A DNA stretch of 64,000 nt from Cardiocondyla obscurior (GCF_019399895.1 NC_091867.1:3782001-3846000); one strand, 5' to 3'; shown: positions 36,253 to 50,500, numbered from the stretch's first letter. The notes: generated by a model not told the origin, from the sequence alone. Program-made: numbers and translations.

Positions 36253-37125
36253 CAAACTTTATATCTTTGATTTTTATCATGTGTAGTTTACAATAGCAAC
36301 GATAATGAAATCTGCGAAGCGCGATACATGATGGTCGAAAACCATCGAACGTCACGATGTGTTCACGGTTTCAGAACGAATCAATCGCGGGCCATCGACT
36401 CTTTGTAACTGCTAGGGCTTAATTCAGCCACGTGAAAGCCAACCAGTGGGTAAAAACCGATAAGGCTGACCGATTTGCTGCTCTAGCGAGAAAAATCCGT
36501 TTGGTCGCTCGCACTCTTGTGAGAATCTGTATTACGTTATTCCGGTCGAAGTACGGGACGTGTCACATTTGCGTGCGAGAGACGACGTCGCACATTCGCG
36601 TTTACGGATTGGCAAAATTTACAGGAGGCGTACTAACTCACCTGGTCACGGTTGGCGTGGAAGCGACCCCCGGGGACCGTGCTGGATAACTCCGTGGACT
36701 TCCTGACATCAAGTACTCTGCAACACACAGCGAAACGTTTGTCCTTAATGCTCTGCTGCATAAAGTCACACTCGGCGATCGAATAACGCGTCCGTCTTGC
36801 ACCGGTTAACGGCGGTACAAACGTCGCTTTCGAAGCTACCCATTGTGAGTAATTATGACGTGCAATTGCTGCCGTCAACGCTTCATATACTCAGCGCCGA
36901 TACGGCATTTCCGTTTGAGACGCGCTGCAATATAAGAGCATCGCACGCGAGATAGTAAATGGTAGCAATCGTAATTTTAATTATTTCCGGTATCTGATGA
37001 TAATTTAAACGAACGGATAATTAGGATCAAAATTATGTACTTCAATTAATTGGACGGTAATGCTAGATATTCCCCACCCCGAAGTATAATGTAGCGCGAA
37101 TAGAAATTCTTCGATACATTCCGCG
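36253..37125. other. Remainder of block S12 (to M), no recognisable gene
   Basis: No gene is recognised; small open frames overlap on both strands. The right border cattccgcg (37117-37125) is the reverse complement of the left flank of copy G. Confidence 0.6.
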
Positions 37126-37548
37126 ACCTGTGTGAACCTGAAACCCGACTTTTAAAAAATAAAAAATTGATAACGTGGTTCGATTGTACTACGTTGTACT
37201 TGTACCACTTTTATTTCGTTTGTACCTTAATAATTAAAAAAATTAATTATAAAATGTCAAAATTTCAATTTTAAGATATTCTTATTTTCTTATTATCACT
37301 CGTTAGAAAACTGTTTGTACCCGTTTGTACCACCCTGACGGGTACAAACGATTTTCTAACGAGTGATAATAAGAAAATAAGAAGATCTTGAAATTGAAAT
37401 TTTCATATTTTTTAATTAATTTTTATTTTTTTAATTATTAAGGTACAAACGAAATAAAAAGTGGTACAAACAAGTACAAACGTAGTACAATCGAACCACG
37501 TTATCAATTTTTTATTTTTTAAAAGTCGGATTCCAGGTTCACACAGGT
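37126..37548. mobile_element. Palindromic element copy M (423 bp)
   Basis: Short form, with small losses in the left GTTTGTAC cluster. Both flanks match other copies in reverse orientation: left cattccgcg with the left flank of G, right caaaaaaac with the right flank of F. Confidence 0.93.
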
Positions 37549-39580
37549 CAAAAAAACGCATATTTTTTTCGTCAAATATATTACACAATATTAAGGCTTT
37601 ACTACGTACGCATTATAAATATATTGCATAAATTATTTACCGTAAAAAAAAAATGTCTTATTTTAGATAATCGATTGTAATATAAAATTCATTATAAAAC
37701 AGCATAACATTTTAATTAAAATTTAAATTGACTTGTAGCACGCAAAATTAATTTGACGCGGTTATTGCATTGTATCGTTCCACGCGTTATTTTCTTTATT
37801 TCGTACGTACCAACGCGATCTATGTCTTCTTGCGTGTAGTAGTGATGCATCGTTGCTGCTGGGTTGGCTTGCGGTAGCAATTGAATCACACGGGCGACAG
37901 TTTATGGCCGTACGATGATCATCACGACCAATACAGCGGTCACTTTACTCTGCTATTACTCACTTCCATCTCAAACAGTCGCGCAGGCCACCCATTCGCC
38001 ACTTCCGGCACGGTATTGTTTCTACAAGTTTGGCTGTGCGCAGATTCGCGTAGACGTGCGTGCACGCGCGTATATAAGCGTATGACGTTTGATCCTTCGT
38101 GCGCAATGATGCCTTTTCGCAAATGGCGGAGTCCACGTGAACGAGAAAAGGTCGATGTCCGTGGAAGTGAGAGCGCAACGAACGTAACGCGATCGTCCGA
38201 GCGTGCACCTGACAAGAAAAAGCTCACTGTACGCGCGAATTCGGGCGTTCACCTCTCGCATTTCGCGCCATGGTCTCGCGCTCTGTTCGCGCGCGTGATT
38301 ACGAAGGTCCTGCTCTCGTAGATTAACGTGTGAACTTGCACAATTGTTGCTTTTTTTTACTCTATAATCACTGATAGGTCGTATAGATTTTAGAGGCAAA
38401 AAACTCTAGGAATATCTCACAACGTATAAATCGAACGAGTCTTCCGTTTTACGTGACGATCATAGAAGCGTGACAGACGATGACTTCTCGCATGATTATG
38501 GCACTCGTCGACGTTGACCCGATTCAAGGTTATGACAGAGGGACAATTGGTCCAGAAGATAGCGCCAACGACCCGTCACGGAGAAAACGTCGATGATGCG
38601 GTGCGATTCTCTTCACAAGAAACGGAACGCATTTCACCCTTGACCGACGTACCTCACGCACTGCACCTTCTCTCCCCGTCGCCTACGCGCCTCTTCCCCC
38701 CTTTTTTTTTACCGGTGCAACAAAATCAACAACAATAGGGACACGGAGTAAAACGACAAGGCCGATAACATTGTGGCACAACGCTCCTCCGCAAACCGAT
38801 TCTGCGCAGAGTGTCGGTCGCACTTTCGGAGAGGCCGACAGCAGCCACGCTACACGAAGAGGATGCCGGCGATCGTAGCGCCATCCGCGACGGGAGGGGC
38901 GTCGGTGGTCGACGCGAGGGTGGTAAGCCGACTGCCACCCCCGCGACATCCCATCCGCCGCCACCTCTGCTATCCCCTCGCTCTCTTCTCGCTTTTCTCT
39001 CGCTCTCGCGCCATCGTATTCCCGCCGTTCCCGCAACCCCATCGACCGTCTTCCCTGCCGTCGTACCCGCGCATCCCCCTGCCGCCACCTTGCACTCTCC
39101 GTACCCTCTCGTTGTCTCGCTCGCTCTATCGCGGCAGCCACCACCGGCTGCGGTATCGATTGGCCCAGTTGTCCCTCGTCAGAGCACGGCAGTCGCTCCA
39201 ACATCCGAACACGGCCCACCACCGCCTTCTTCACCTTCATAGCCATCTTCACCTGCCGCCCCCTTTCCCATCTCCAGCACCACCTTCGCGTTCATCTCTT
39301 TTTCGGCGCGCGGTGATACAAATTGCAAAAAGGTATTTCACACTGCTGTAATGCAGCAAGTTGGTAATGGGCAGATTTTTACGACTATCACTTACACCAT
39401 TGATCAGAGCGGAACATCTCTTTACTATTTTTTTTTTTTTTTTTTTTGGTTATCGCAAAAAAGGAACGATTGTATTCACGAAAAGGGACTTAGTATGACG
39501 TAAACGATAAGGAAACGATAAATTGGATTAGCGACTCATCGATTGTTTGAATAGCGGAAGGGATGTTTTTATGACGTTGT
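37549..39580. other. Unique block S13 (M to N), no confirmed gene
   Basis: Long open frames at 37881-38399 and 38683-39351 are open on both strands and in several frames, and are Arg/Pro/Ser-rich. I take them as artefacts of CpG-rich, CT-rich sequence. A poly-T run lies at about 39430-39448. Confidence 0.6.
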
Positions 39581-39990
39581 GGAATTGTGAACTGGAACCC
39601 GACTTTAAAAATTGATAACGTGGTTCGATTGTAATTTGTTCGTTTACCACTTTTTATTTTTGTACCTAATAATTAAAAATAAAATTAATTAAAAAATATG
39701 AAAATTTCCATTTCAAGATATTCTTATTTTCTTATTATCACTCGTTAGAAAATCGTTTGTACCCGTCAGGGTGGTACAAACGGGTGCAAACAGTTTTCTA
39801 ACGAGTGATAATAAGAAAATAAGAATATCTTAAAATTGAAATTTTCATATTTTTTAATTAATTTTTATTTTTTTAATTATTAAGGTACAAACGAAATAAA
39901 AAGTGGTACAAACGAGTACAAACGTAGTACAATCGAACCACGTTATCAATTTTTTATTTTTTAAAAGTCGGGTTCCAGGTTCACACAGGT
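39581..39990. mobile_element. Palindromic element copy N (about 410 bp, eroded left end)
   Basis: The left end is degraded (TTGTGAACTGGAACCC instead of the standard terminus) and the left arm has several short losses. The right arm and right end at 39990 are standard. The right flank is gattttctt; the left flank cannot be read reliably. Confidence 0.85.
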
Positions 39991-40660
<670 letters not shown>

Positions 40661-40703
40661 AATTTTTTATTTTTTAAAAGTCGGGTTCCACGTTCACACA
40701 GGT
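40661..40703. mobile_element. Palindromic element copy O (43-bp right-end fragment)
   Basis: Only the last 43 bases of the element remain (AATTTTTTATTTTTTAAAAG, then the TCGGGTTCC terminus, with one substitution, cacgttcacacaggt). The 9-mer after it, cttaccgcg (40704-40712), is the target sequence found left of copy I. Confidence 0.85.
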
Positions 40704-40762
40704 CTTACCGCGCTCATGATCGGTTCGCCGGCCCGGATTATGCAAAATCGAATTTCTGTATA
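40704..40762. repeat. Duplicated segment, right half
   Basis: The segment matches 26526-26584 without gaps. Joined to 22583-22769 it rebuilds the paralogue of 25699-26584 (minus 649 bp), with the palindromic element inserted at cttaccgcg. Confidence 0.9.
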
Positions 40763-42064
40763 CATATAAATCAAACGAAGGGATTGTGTGCATGACGGTT
40801 AATTACTCTTCTGTTATTATTTCAGAGTATCGTCTCGATCTTCGAAAAAGTTGCGACGAGCGGCAACATTACGCAATGCGGTAATACAATTTGAAGATTA
40901 ATGATCATCTTTGGAAGATTGCAAGAAAAAATACTTGATCATCCGCTGTCCGCCGCATACTTCGTGGTAAGTAGCAAGTTACTATCTGATTATACAATCT
41001 CCTTAATGATAGAAGTGCCGCAAGTTTGCGACTTCGCCGTCGTCTTACGATGCAGCTCGTTTAAAAATTTGTTTCCTAGTACATTAAGACATCCTACTAA
41101 CTATTAACTTCCTCGCTATTCCTCCTATGATGCTGTTAGGATATGTATGCGACATGAATAAGTTACATTGTTCGTTCTGACGCAAAAATGTGTGCATTTT
41201 AGAAGAGTAATAGCACAAGCGAGATTTCCCGCGGTTTCGTTGAACGAAATATTGCGAACGACATATGAGACTCTCTAACAAATATCCCGGTACTCTTTTT
41301 TTTCCCCCTTTCCTAATCCGCACCCCTTCGCCTCCCCGGCGTCCCAGAAAAAGATTATAGCCGAGCTCAATATTCCGACCTGCGTCATGTCACACAATGC
41401 AGTTGAAATTCACTGTGAATAGATGGTTGATCGTTGTGCACGTACCTTAATCATACACCGAGTTACTTTATGCTCTCATCCTTCATCGCTACTGCGTTTT
41501 CCATTCTTATTCCTCCGGTCATCCTCTTTCGTCCTCCGGTCATCCTCTTTTGTTCTCCGCTCATCCTCCTTTGTCCTACGATCACTCTCCTTCGTTTCCC
41601 GCTCATCCTCCTTTGTCCTCCTTCATCTTCCGATCATCCGCCTTCGTCTTTCACTTCACTGATTTGCACACGCGATTCAATCCTGACGCGAAAATACAAA
41701 AAACCTCGCGACAAGAGGTCCCGCGACTAACCATCTAATCTCGCGGAAGCGTTCCGCAGTACTGAAGTATCTGCAGGCTCGCGACGGGACGCTTGCCACT
41801 CCTTAACCAACGAAGTCGTGCAACTCTCGTAACGCGTGAGCCAGTCGGGCCCAATAATTGAATTATCGTAAATTCTTACAAGTAAGATACGTTGACGGCG
41901 CTTTAAAATATAGTAATAATTATTTCTAAACAGTGATCACTGTTACGTAAATATTAGTAACTCTGACAAGATTAGCAAAGTGACCACACGACTTACGTAA
42001 TCGCCTGGTAACGCGAGAAGACGTTCATCGAGAAGACGTTTCCCTCTCCACTCGGACATATAAT
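40763..42064. other. Non-coding stretch
   Basis: No gene is seen. It contains the minisatellite at 41514-41650. Sequence near 41888-41935 (GATACGTTGACGGCG, then TTTAAAATATAGTAA) has a diverged second copy near 43138-43180, so the tandem duplication that follows is part of a larger repeated block. Confidence 0.6.
41514..41650. repeat. 21-bp minisatellite, about 6 units
   Basis: The unit is approximately CCGGTCATCCTCTTTCGTCCT, repeated with substitutions. A 21-bp period keeps frames open and gives a heptapeptide repeat (RSSSFVL-like) in one frame, which I attribute to the repeat rather than to a gene. Confidence 0.75.
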
Positions 42065-43075
42065 ATTACTCAATCCTGAGCTCGATTTTTGTTACCAAGT
42101 CCGCAACTACTTATAATGCACGGGCGAGTCGACCCCAATTGCCAAATTTTTTTTTTTATTATATAGTCTCAAGCGAGAGCTCGACAAACATTAATTAAAA
42201 ATATTAACTCGGATTAAAAAATCCGAAAATATATATAAAATATTAAAATATAACTATAAAACAGTCATAAATAGACAAAAAGGTTTATCTTGTATCTTCC
42301 AGTAACATATAACATCTCAGAATAAATCTTACTTTCTAGTTAGTCAGCCACATTAATTAAAAATATTAAATCGGGTTGAATAATTCGAAAATATATAAAA
42401 AATATTAAAATAAACTCATAAAACAGTAATAAATAGACCAAACTTTCATCTTGTATCTTTCAGTAATATATAACATCTCAGAATGAATCTTACTTTCAGG
42501 TTAGTCAGCCACGTAGTGACGACGCCGCAAACTACATACTACTGCTGAAACTTTTTGGATGTATTAACACTAAATTACTCAATCCTGAGCTCGATCTTTA
42601 TTACCAAGTCCACAATTATTCGCAATGCGCGGGCGAGTCGACCCCAATTGCCAAATTTTTTTTTTATTATATAGTCTCAAGCGAGAACTCGACAAACATT
42701 AATTAAAAATATTGACTCGGATTGAATAATCCGAAAATATATATAAAATATTAAAATATACCCATAAAAAAATAATAAATAGACAAAAAGGTTTATCTTG
42801 TATCTTCCAGTAATATATAACATCTCAGAATAAATCTTACTTTCAAGTTAGTCAGTCAGCCACATTAATTAAAAATATTAAATCGGGTTAAATAATCCGA
42901 AAATATATATAAAATATTAAAATATACTCATAAAACAGTAATAAATAGGCAAAACTTTTATCTTGTATCTTTCAGTAATATATAACATCTCAGAATGAAT
43001 CTTACTTTCAAGTTAGTCAGCCACGTAGTGACGACGCCGCGAACTACACAATACCGTTGGAAGTTTTGGAAGTTA
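42065..43075. repeat. 519-bp tandem duplication with internal dimer
   Basis: ATTACTCAATCCTGAGCTCG begins at 42065 and again at 42584, giving a 519-bp period; the second copy ends near 43075. Each copy itself contains two related units of about 160 bp, each starting CATTAATTAAAAATATTA (42189, 42351, 42707, 42863) and running through CATCTCAGAAT to AGTCAGCCAC. Four diverged subunits in two steps of duplication. No coding potential. Confidence 0.85.
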
Positions 43076-43297
43076 AGACAATAACGTTTTAAATAATCTA
43101 AATTAATATATAATCCGAAATATATCTTAAAATATGCGATACGTTGGCGTCGTTTTAAAATAAAATAATGATTATTCGTGAAGAGAGAGTATCGCTACGA
43201 AACCGATTACTAACACTCGATTACGCGTTTAGTACTTCTTCTCCATGATTCATGTAGTTCCTTCTAGATCATTTTGCAAGTTGCGCAATGACGTGGC

Positions 43298-44470
43298 ACC
43301 GGTCGGGTCGTTCAGTTCGTGGCTCGCGGTTTTTTTGAGATCGAAGGATCTCAGCGGCGGATTCGGCCTCAGATCGTTCGTCGCCGATTCTTAAAACATC
43401 GCGTACGGGAGTGCCGGGAGTATGAGAAGTTGAAAGACGGTCTTTTAGAGTGTCGTTCCCGAAAGAGAAAGTGTCGAAGAAATGGAGTCGATCTCCTCGC
43501 GTTCGTCGTCGTCATCGGTCAGGTCGTTTTGTCCGTGGCTCACGAATTCTGAGATATAGGTAGAATATCGACGGCGGATCCGGCTTCAGAGCACCCGCCG
43601 CCGTTCTCTAATAATAAGACACCGTATACGGAAGTATCGGGAGCATCGAAAAAATACAGTCGACTTCCTCGCGTTCGTCATCGTCATCGTCATCGGTCAG
43701 ATCGCTCAGTTCGTGGCTCACGACTTTGAGACATTGGTAGAATCTCGGCAGCGGATCCGGCTCCCGAGCGTCCACCGTCGTTTTCTAACAATAAGACACC
43801 GCATACGAGAGTATCGGGAGCATCGAAAAAATACAGCCGACTTTCTCGCGTTCGTCATCGTCATCGGTCAAGTCACTCAGTTCGTGGCTCACGACTTCGA
43901 GACATTGGTAGGATCTCGGCAGCGGATTCGGCCCCGGAACGTCCGCTGCCGTTCCCTAAGACATCGCATACGGGAGTGTCGAGAAAGTGGAGGCGGCCTT
44001 CTCGCGTTCGTCGTACCCGGAAACGGAAGTATCGAAAATATGGCAGTGATCTCCTTGCGTTCGTCATGTCCGGAAACGGAAGTATCGAAAATATGGTGGC
44101 GACCTCCCCGCATTCGTCATCGTCACTCGTTCGAGTCAGGAACATCGGATAGCCGAGCAGCTTCAACGAATATTCAGTTACCGGCTGAAGTAAGAATAAA
44201 CTCTGTAAGTGACTTAGATTCTTGTTAACTCGATGTGATAATGTTGTAATAATCTGTATAATTTTAGTGGTTGTGCATTTTCGACGAGAGACTACGGAAA
44301 AAGATTCAACGTTGCTGTGCGTCGCCGTTCCCGAAGTTCGTGTATGGAAGTGTTGAAAGAAATAGAAGGTGATTTTCTCTCGTTCGTCACCGGCCGAAAA
44401 CGTCGGATACCCCAAGCAGATTAAACGCAGACTCGATTACCAGCCAAAGGAGAGCGGATTTGACAAGTAA
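43298..44470. repeat. Degenerate tandem array, about 180-bp units, with open frames
   Basis: A block with GCGTTCGTCATCGTCATCGG, then a GTGGCTCACGA motif and a CGGCAGCGGATCCGGC motif, recurs about every 175-190 bp from 43298 to about 43990. It is followed by two 53-54-bp units (44004, 44057) with CCGGAAACGGAAGTATCG, and two diverged copies of a tail at about 44110-44192 and 44372-44455. Forward frames 43319-43552 and 43713-44228 (171 codons) read repeated VAHDFETLV, RQRIRP and DFLAFVIVIGQV units. It may be a decayed repeat-protein gene, a retroelement part or a satellite; I cannot tell which. Confidence 0.65.
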
Positions 44471-47400
44471 GTCTTTGATTCTCGTTATTTCAATAATTAT
44501 AATATAACAGTCGGTATTATACATATAATGTTAGAAATTACATGCATTCTTGACATGCAGGTATTTAAAAAAGTATGCCTTTGCTCGAATCGTATCTTGA
44601 TTTTCGCTAGATTATTTTTCTGTCTCTAACTTTTAAATCGTTTCAGTGTCAGGTTCACTTGTGTAGGTCCCAAACCGGTTTCGATGCTTCACTCTTCCTT
44701 ACCTCCTCTCTTTCGTCCCCTCCACTTCGCGCTGAATGCAGAAACTCGACGTTGAATGATGTTTGTTTGGTAGTAGATAAAAATAGCTCGTTTCCTAGTA
44801 TCGTGGGTGGCTCGTTTACGCTCGGTCAAAGTCTCCGTTCGAAGAGACGCAATGAACAGAGTTAGTCATAGGTTAATTTTGTGATTATAAACTCACTCAA
44901 GAAATTATACCCAGAAAAATTGTATTTAAAGAATTTCTTTCAATTGTTTTCAATATTTTTCAGTTTTAGATGTTTCTATTCGTTATAAAATGAGTTTCAA
45001 TTACCGTTCGGATTAACGAATTAATTCGACACCTGCCTTTATTTTTTTTTAGTTTTATTTTTATTTTTTTTTTTCACGTTTGCTTCAGACGCATACGATA
45101 AATCGTGCTTGTTAACGATTGAAATTTATTTCAACTACTGTTGAAACACGTGTGATTGGCAGTGAATATTTTTTAACCTGACAAGCGCTTTTTTCGTAAA
45201 ACGTACGTTTTACTAATTGTTAACTAACTGTATCTGATTAAGTCATTAGGTCTTAAAAAGTATTTTTAAACTTAATTCAGGAGAATGCTGAACACTATTC
45301 AATCAATAATGAACGTGCACGTTTTTCATACGTTTCAATTTTGAATTCTAAAATTATTAATATAAAGAGTTTGTAAATTTCAAATATTTAAAAACTGTAC
45401 AACTGCGCGTACATATTTTTATCTCTTATACGCGTTCAAAAAAAAAAAAAGAAAAAAATGTTGTTGAGTATAATTAAAATAATTTGTTATTTTCTATTGT
45501 TGCATCCACTAAATTTACGTAAAAGTGCACGTTATAAGAACGATGGTTTCTATTTTACCTCCGCTTTATTGCACTTAAAAATTCCTTTTTGCGCCAAATG
45601 TAATAAAGGAGGAACAGATTACATTTTCTCGAGATAAGAGTAACGTTTACTTTCCCCCTAAATTCAGTAGGAGTCTTTTACCGAAGAGACAACCGGTTGA
45701 GAATGGCATTGCGGTAACCAGGCTTTAAAATTAAAGTATGTTTCCGTTTCATAAATATTTCGTCAGTGAACTCTTACAACAATGAGCTAAGTCGTTGTAT
45801 CTCGATAAATTAAGAAACATGCCTAGATATACATTTTATAATTGGTGATTAAAAATAACTTTTACACGTTGAACGTTAAATAAACGACGATTGTTGGTAT
45901 AAAAGAATTATCTCTTTTACAATGGATTATGTAATATCGTTTATTCGTCGGCAAGCCTAAAAGTTTAAAGCTACGCTTACCGTAATACGGCTATGACTCA
46001 TTATATAAAATATTTTGAAAGTTCGCAACTTCGGTATAGTTTTAACGCAACTATTCAGAGTTCCTGCATCTCTAACGGTTTTAAGAAGTAGCACGGAATA
46101 GTTATATAAACGCAACCCGTACTTCTCATGGAGTAACGATTCGTCCTCTTTCAGTATCGGTCACATTGTCCTTTTTGTCTTCGTTTTAACGTTATGCACG
46201 CAGCCCCGTAACAATACGAATATTATCTTCGTACTTTCAAAGTTAGTTATTACGACTACTTTGTCTCTTTCCTTCGAAATACTGAAATGCAGAAGATGTC
46301 GAGAAATAGCACAAAGGAAGCAGTCATTATTTTATGAACAAGCCATCTTGTGCCGTTTGGTGCAAACAGCAAACTTTGCTTTACAGTTAAATTAATAAGT
46401 TATAATAATAGTAATAATGTACTAAATAATCAGCAAATTTTCTCATTAAAACTCATTAAGGAATAAGAATGAAGATTTGTTATAATATCTAATTAGTGTT
46501 CATCATTTTCTTAAATGGCATTCTACATTGTTGTCTTTGTTATATTGTACTTTCTATTATTTTACTGCAAACGTTTGACTGGCGTCTTGATAAGTGCAAT
46601 TATTCAACCGTTGCTTGGACGACTCGTTCTATCGATGCGCGGATATACGTATTGGCTGCTCGCGACCGATTTCCTTCTGTGTCGCATTTGTGATCACGAA
46701 GAGGTTGAACTTCCTCCCGACATAGGTGCACGTATCCGAGGAAGAGGTATCCGCGTATGCCGCACGCGATTTCGACGTCTCTAATCGAGCTTTCGTGTCT
46801 ACCGTACTTAGATGGCGGTATGATGGTTGAGCGGATGACTAGCTCGGGGCTTCGTACGGTGATTAGGAAAGTTACCATGTGCCTGAGAGTCTGAGACCGA
46901 AGCCTGCGCTTGAGCTTGTACTCACGCTTGTCGACCAACTCCTCCGCATCCAGCCCTCCGCGCTTTCCTCCCCCTTACGATCTCATTCACCCCCGTCGTT
47001 TCATCCTCCCGGCCTTCGACTTCCCCGCCGACTCTACCTACCGCTATACAACCCGCTCCCCCTCCCCCCCTCATATCTCGTTGCTGTTGTAATCCTCAAT
47101 TAATGCACAAGTAACGCTAACTACGCAAACTCACTAACTTCGTACACACATCGAAGGATGCGCAGACGACGGAAGCCGAGAGGACGCTCTCGGTTTTCGA
47201 GCGGACAGGGAAACCAGCCGATATACGCGACGAAGTCGTACGAGATCGGATTAGGTTATCTATCTGAGCGTGTAAACGCGGCTGCGTTGTTTAGATCTCG
47301 TATCGTATTAGAAAGCGTCGGGCGCGCGTTGATGCATTTTCTCGGGTTTTATCTAAAAAATTCCGATCTTTTATAAGACTACAAATTTTATCTTTAAACC

Positions 47401-47500
47401 GCAATATTTTCATACGAAGAATACCAAGAAAAGATAATACTTTATTTTAATAATAAATTTATTTATTTAATTGAAACGCGGAAAACCTCTTAGAAAATAA
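44471..47500. other. Non-coding stretch
   Basis: AT-rich with a few T-runs. I see no gene. Two overlapping frames at 46496-46784 begin with a hydrophobic segment (MAFYIVVFVILYFLLFYC) but lack any recognisable family. Confidence 0.55.
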
Positions 47501-50500
47501 ATTTTAAAAAAGGCAAAGAGCGTTTTTTTTTTTAACTATTATATAAAATTCTAAAATAAATTACATTTTACAAGACAATTATTTTTCAAAAAGAGTCAAT
47601 TAGTGTCCATGCCATTAAATAAAGAAAACGTTTCAAGCGTAGGCCGGGCCGCTCGATACGGCAATAGATATTTGCACGCGTGAACGCACGAACACGTTCG
47701 ATAAATTCCGATCAGCCGTAGTCCAGCGAGACCCTACTCACGAAAGAGATGAACAAACTAACGGGCAGGTGGAGTGCGAGAGAGATAGGGAGAGAAACGC
47801 GCGTTACGTGTAAACGGGCGGGACACGGCGGGAGAAACGACGGCGAGAATTCGACCATGGACAACTAACTCGCTGATTAACCAAATACCGGTCTGCAGGA
47901 CAAACGGTCGAGCAAACATTGAACAACCTGTCAGCGGCACGCCACGGGGGATCAAAGTTCAAGGGATAAGCGAAAAGCTGGGTTTTTTTTTTTTTTTTTT
48001 TTTTCAACGAGGTCGCTTCCATCCCCCGGCGCGTCGTCCGGCGCGTCGCCGGAATGATTTTCGACGGGCCGGGCGCGGCGTTCTGTCGGGAAATTTGCAC
48101 GCTACAGCGCGTCGTTCGCAGGAATTATTCGTTGATAATCAGAGCGTACCATGAGCGCGGCACGCGTGAGCGGATATCGTCGCTTCCGAGAGCAAATACG
48201 CGCGCGGCTGCGCTCGAATTTACCGTGCGGCGCGATGACGAAGGCAGTAACGGCGCGTTGTGCATCATCCATTGCACCGGTCGCATAATATCGCGCAATA
48301 TGGACGCAATATCTTTATCTCGTTCTCGCGAACAGGCACAACCGCCACCGACGTTTTGCGCAGAGAGAACACTCGTCCGTTTCGCTATCGATAAACGACT
48401 GAGTGTATTTGTGATCCGTGAAGTCTTGCGAATGCATATATGTATACGCATGCAGTGCGAGCAATAATAAAAAAAAGAATTATGCGTCACTTAAGAAAAA
48501 TGATGAGGAAAATTCCATGTGTAGAATGACATTAATTTGATTTAGATATCTGTCGTGATTATTAAAATATTTAAGCTTGCTTGCAGTCGGTAGTTAATAT
48601 TTAATTATACCAATTTTTCATTGTAATAATTTTGTTTGAAAGAAAAGCTCAAATTCACGGACGGAGATACACCAAGTACGACATGCATTTAATATTTTCT
48701 AAATACAACCATGAAAGCTTAGCGCAACTCATTACTTATTGCACAAGGGAGGGTATTATTTTGAAATTTCAAACCCCACGGCTAATATTGTATCAAAGGC
48801 AATATTGATCCGTGATATAAGTAAGGGGCATTTCTCCGGATTTGTGCCGCTTTCCAGCTAATTGCTTCGAAGGATTTAGTCATCGATGATTTCGTAATGT
48901 AAGATAGGTATTATGGGTTGATGCGCGATCCCCGTTTAACAACAGATGGCCCGTGAACCTTCGATTCGGCCCGCTGCCGATCGTTCCTCATAGCCTGCGA
49001 CTTGAAACGCGTCGTCCCGATCGCAGCTTAGCCGAGGATTTCGCAACTCCACCACGACCCATCTGGCCTTGTGGTCTGGTGTGGAGAAATGATTGGAACC
49101 GGGGGGTTATTTCACCACGGATCATCGACCGTAATCGCCGCGCCCAGGGTCATGAATGTAACGGAACCATCCTAATGGGGTCTCTGGTCGGATCGGTGTA
49201 AGCTCTCGCTACTGCTATCACGAACATCGATTAGGATAATAGCGGCAGTAATATTGACATTACTTTATTCCTTACCCGTTGAAATTCGTCAAAAAACTGC
49301 GAGGTCTCGATTTAACGAACATGACGCGAAAATATAGCTTTTTGGTCCTTTAAAATTGGTACGCTTGGGAAATTAACGGATTCGAGAAATGTATATTTAC
49401 AATCTGCAAAAAATATCCCACTCTGCTCCTATATCTGCGTTATCCATAAAATTATGAAAGCTTTACTAAACCCTTTTATCTTTATTTTTCGTCGGTATAA
49501 ATATTCAAGCGAATAAATATTTTCAAACACATATTTAATATTAAAAAAAAAAAGAAAGTTACGCGATATATGAATTTATATCTACTCTGAAATTGCGTTA
49601 GCGCGATTTAACGTATATTGAAACGTATTTCTGCGAGTTAATTTTGAACAGCTGTAATAAAATAAATCTTCCAAAAACAAAAACGGAAAAAAATAATTTA
49701 GTTAGGTCTTTCATGACGCGGCTTTTAAACCCGCCTCACCCTTCTTGCACGCGTATTTGCATTGCTCTATACATATTGCTCCGGTATGTATGCGGCGCCG
49801 AAAACGCGCCGTGGCGATGAGGGTTGCTCGCCACCATCTAGAGTGATCAGGCTTGTTTGTAAACAGTTAGGGAAGCCTCGCGCGCGGACTTGGTATTTCG
49901 AGAAAGCCCCGTGAAAACATTTCGCGTGAATGCATTACCATATTTGCTCCGACGAGCATATGAACGGCGCGTGCACGTAGACACGCGCATACGTGATAGG
50001 ATTGCCGCAATGCCGCATGGCTTTCTGTTTACAGTTGACGCGACGCGACGCGACGCGGCTGCAGCACAGCCGGCGACAGCCAGGATTTCCGTTGGCAAAT
50101 AAAATAAAAATAGATTAATGAAAAAATAAATAAGTGCGGGCGAGGCAGAGGTGTGTGCGTTAGGCGGTGGATGCGTATTGCGGACTGACACGTAGAACTT
50201 TCGCGTTCGAAAATACTAACCATCAAACGATCGAACAAAGATGTGCAAATATAAAAAAAAAAAAAAAACATTCCTGCAACGTAAGATTGTTAAAATAGAG
50301 ACGAATTGGATAGATAGACAAATAGACGGAAAAAAGGGACGAAAAACAAAATTGGAAATCGATATCTTTCGTTGATATAAAACGTTTATACATATACGGA
50401 TTCGTTACTCCCTCGTATAAAAATTAAGACATAACTGAATGCATTTAATTTATATTATATTACATTTGCCATTTACGAAAAAGCAGTTTTCTCTTCCTGT

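Noticed and set aside
37881..39351. Several overlapping frames of 95-192 codons on both strands
   Set aside because: Simultaneous openness in up to three frames in GC- and CT-rich sequence; Pro/Arg/Ser-rich translations without a family signature.
46515..46784. 89-codon frame with an N-terminal hydrophobic segment
   Set aside because: A single hydrophobic stretch in AT-rich DNA is common by chance; the remainder is Arg-rich and overlaps another frame.
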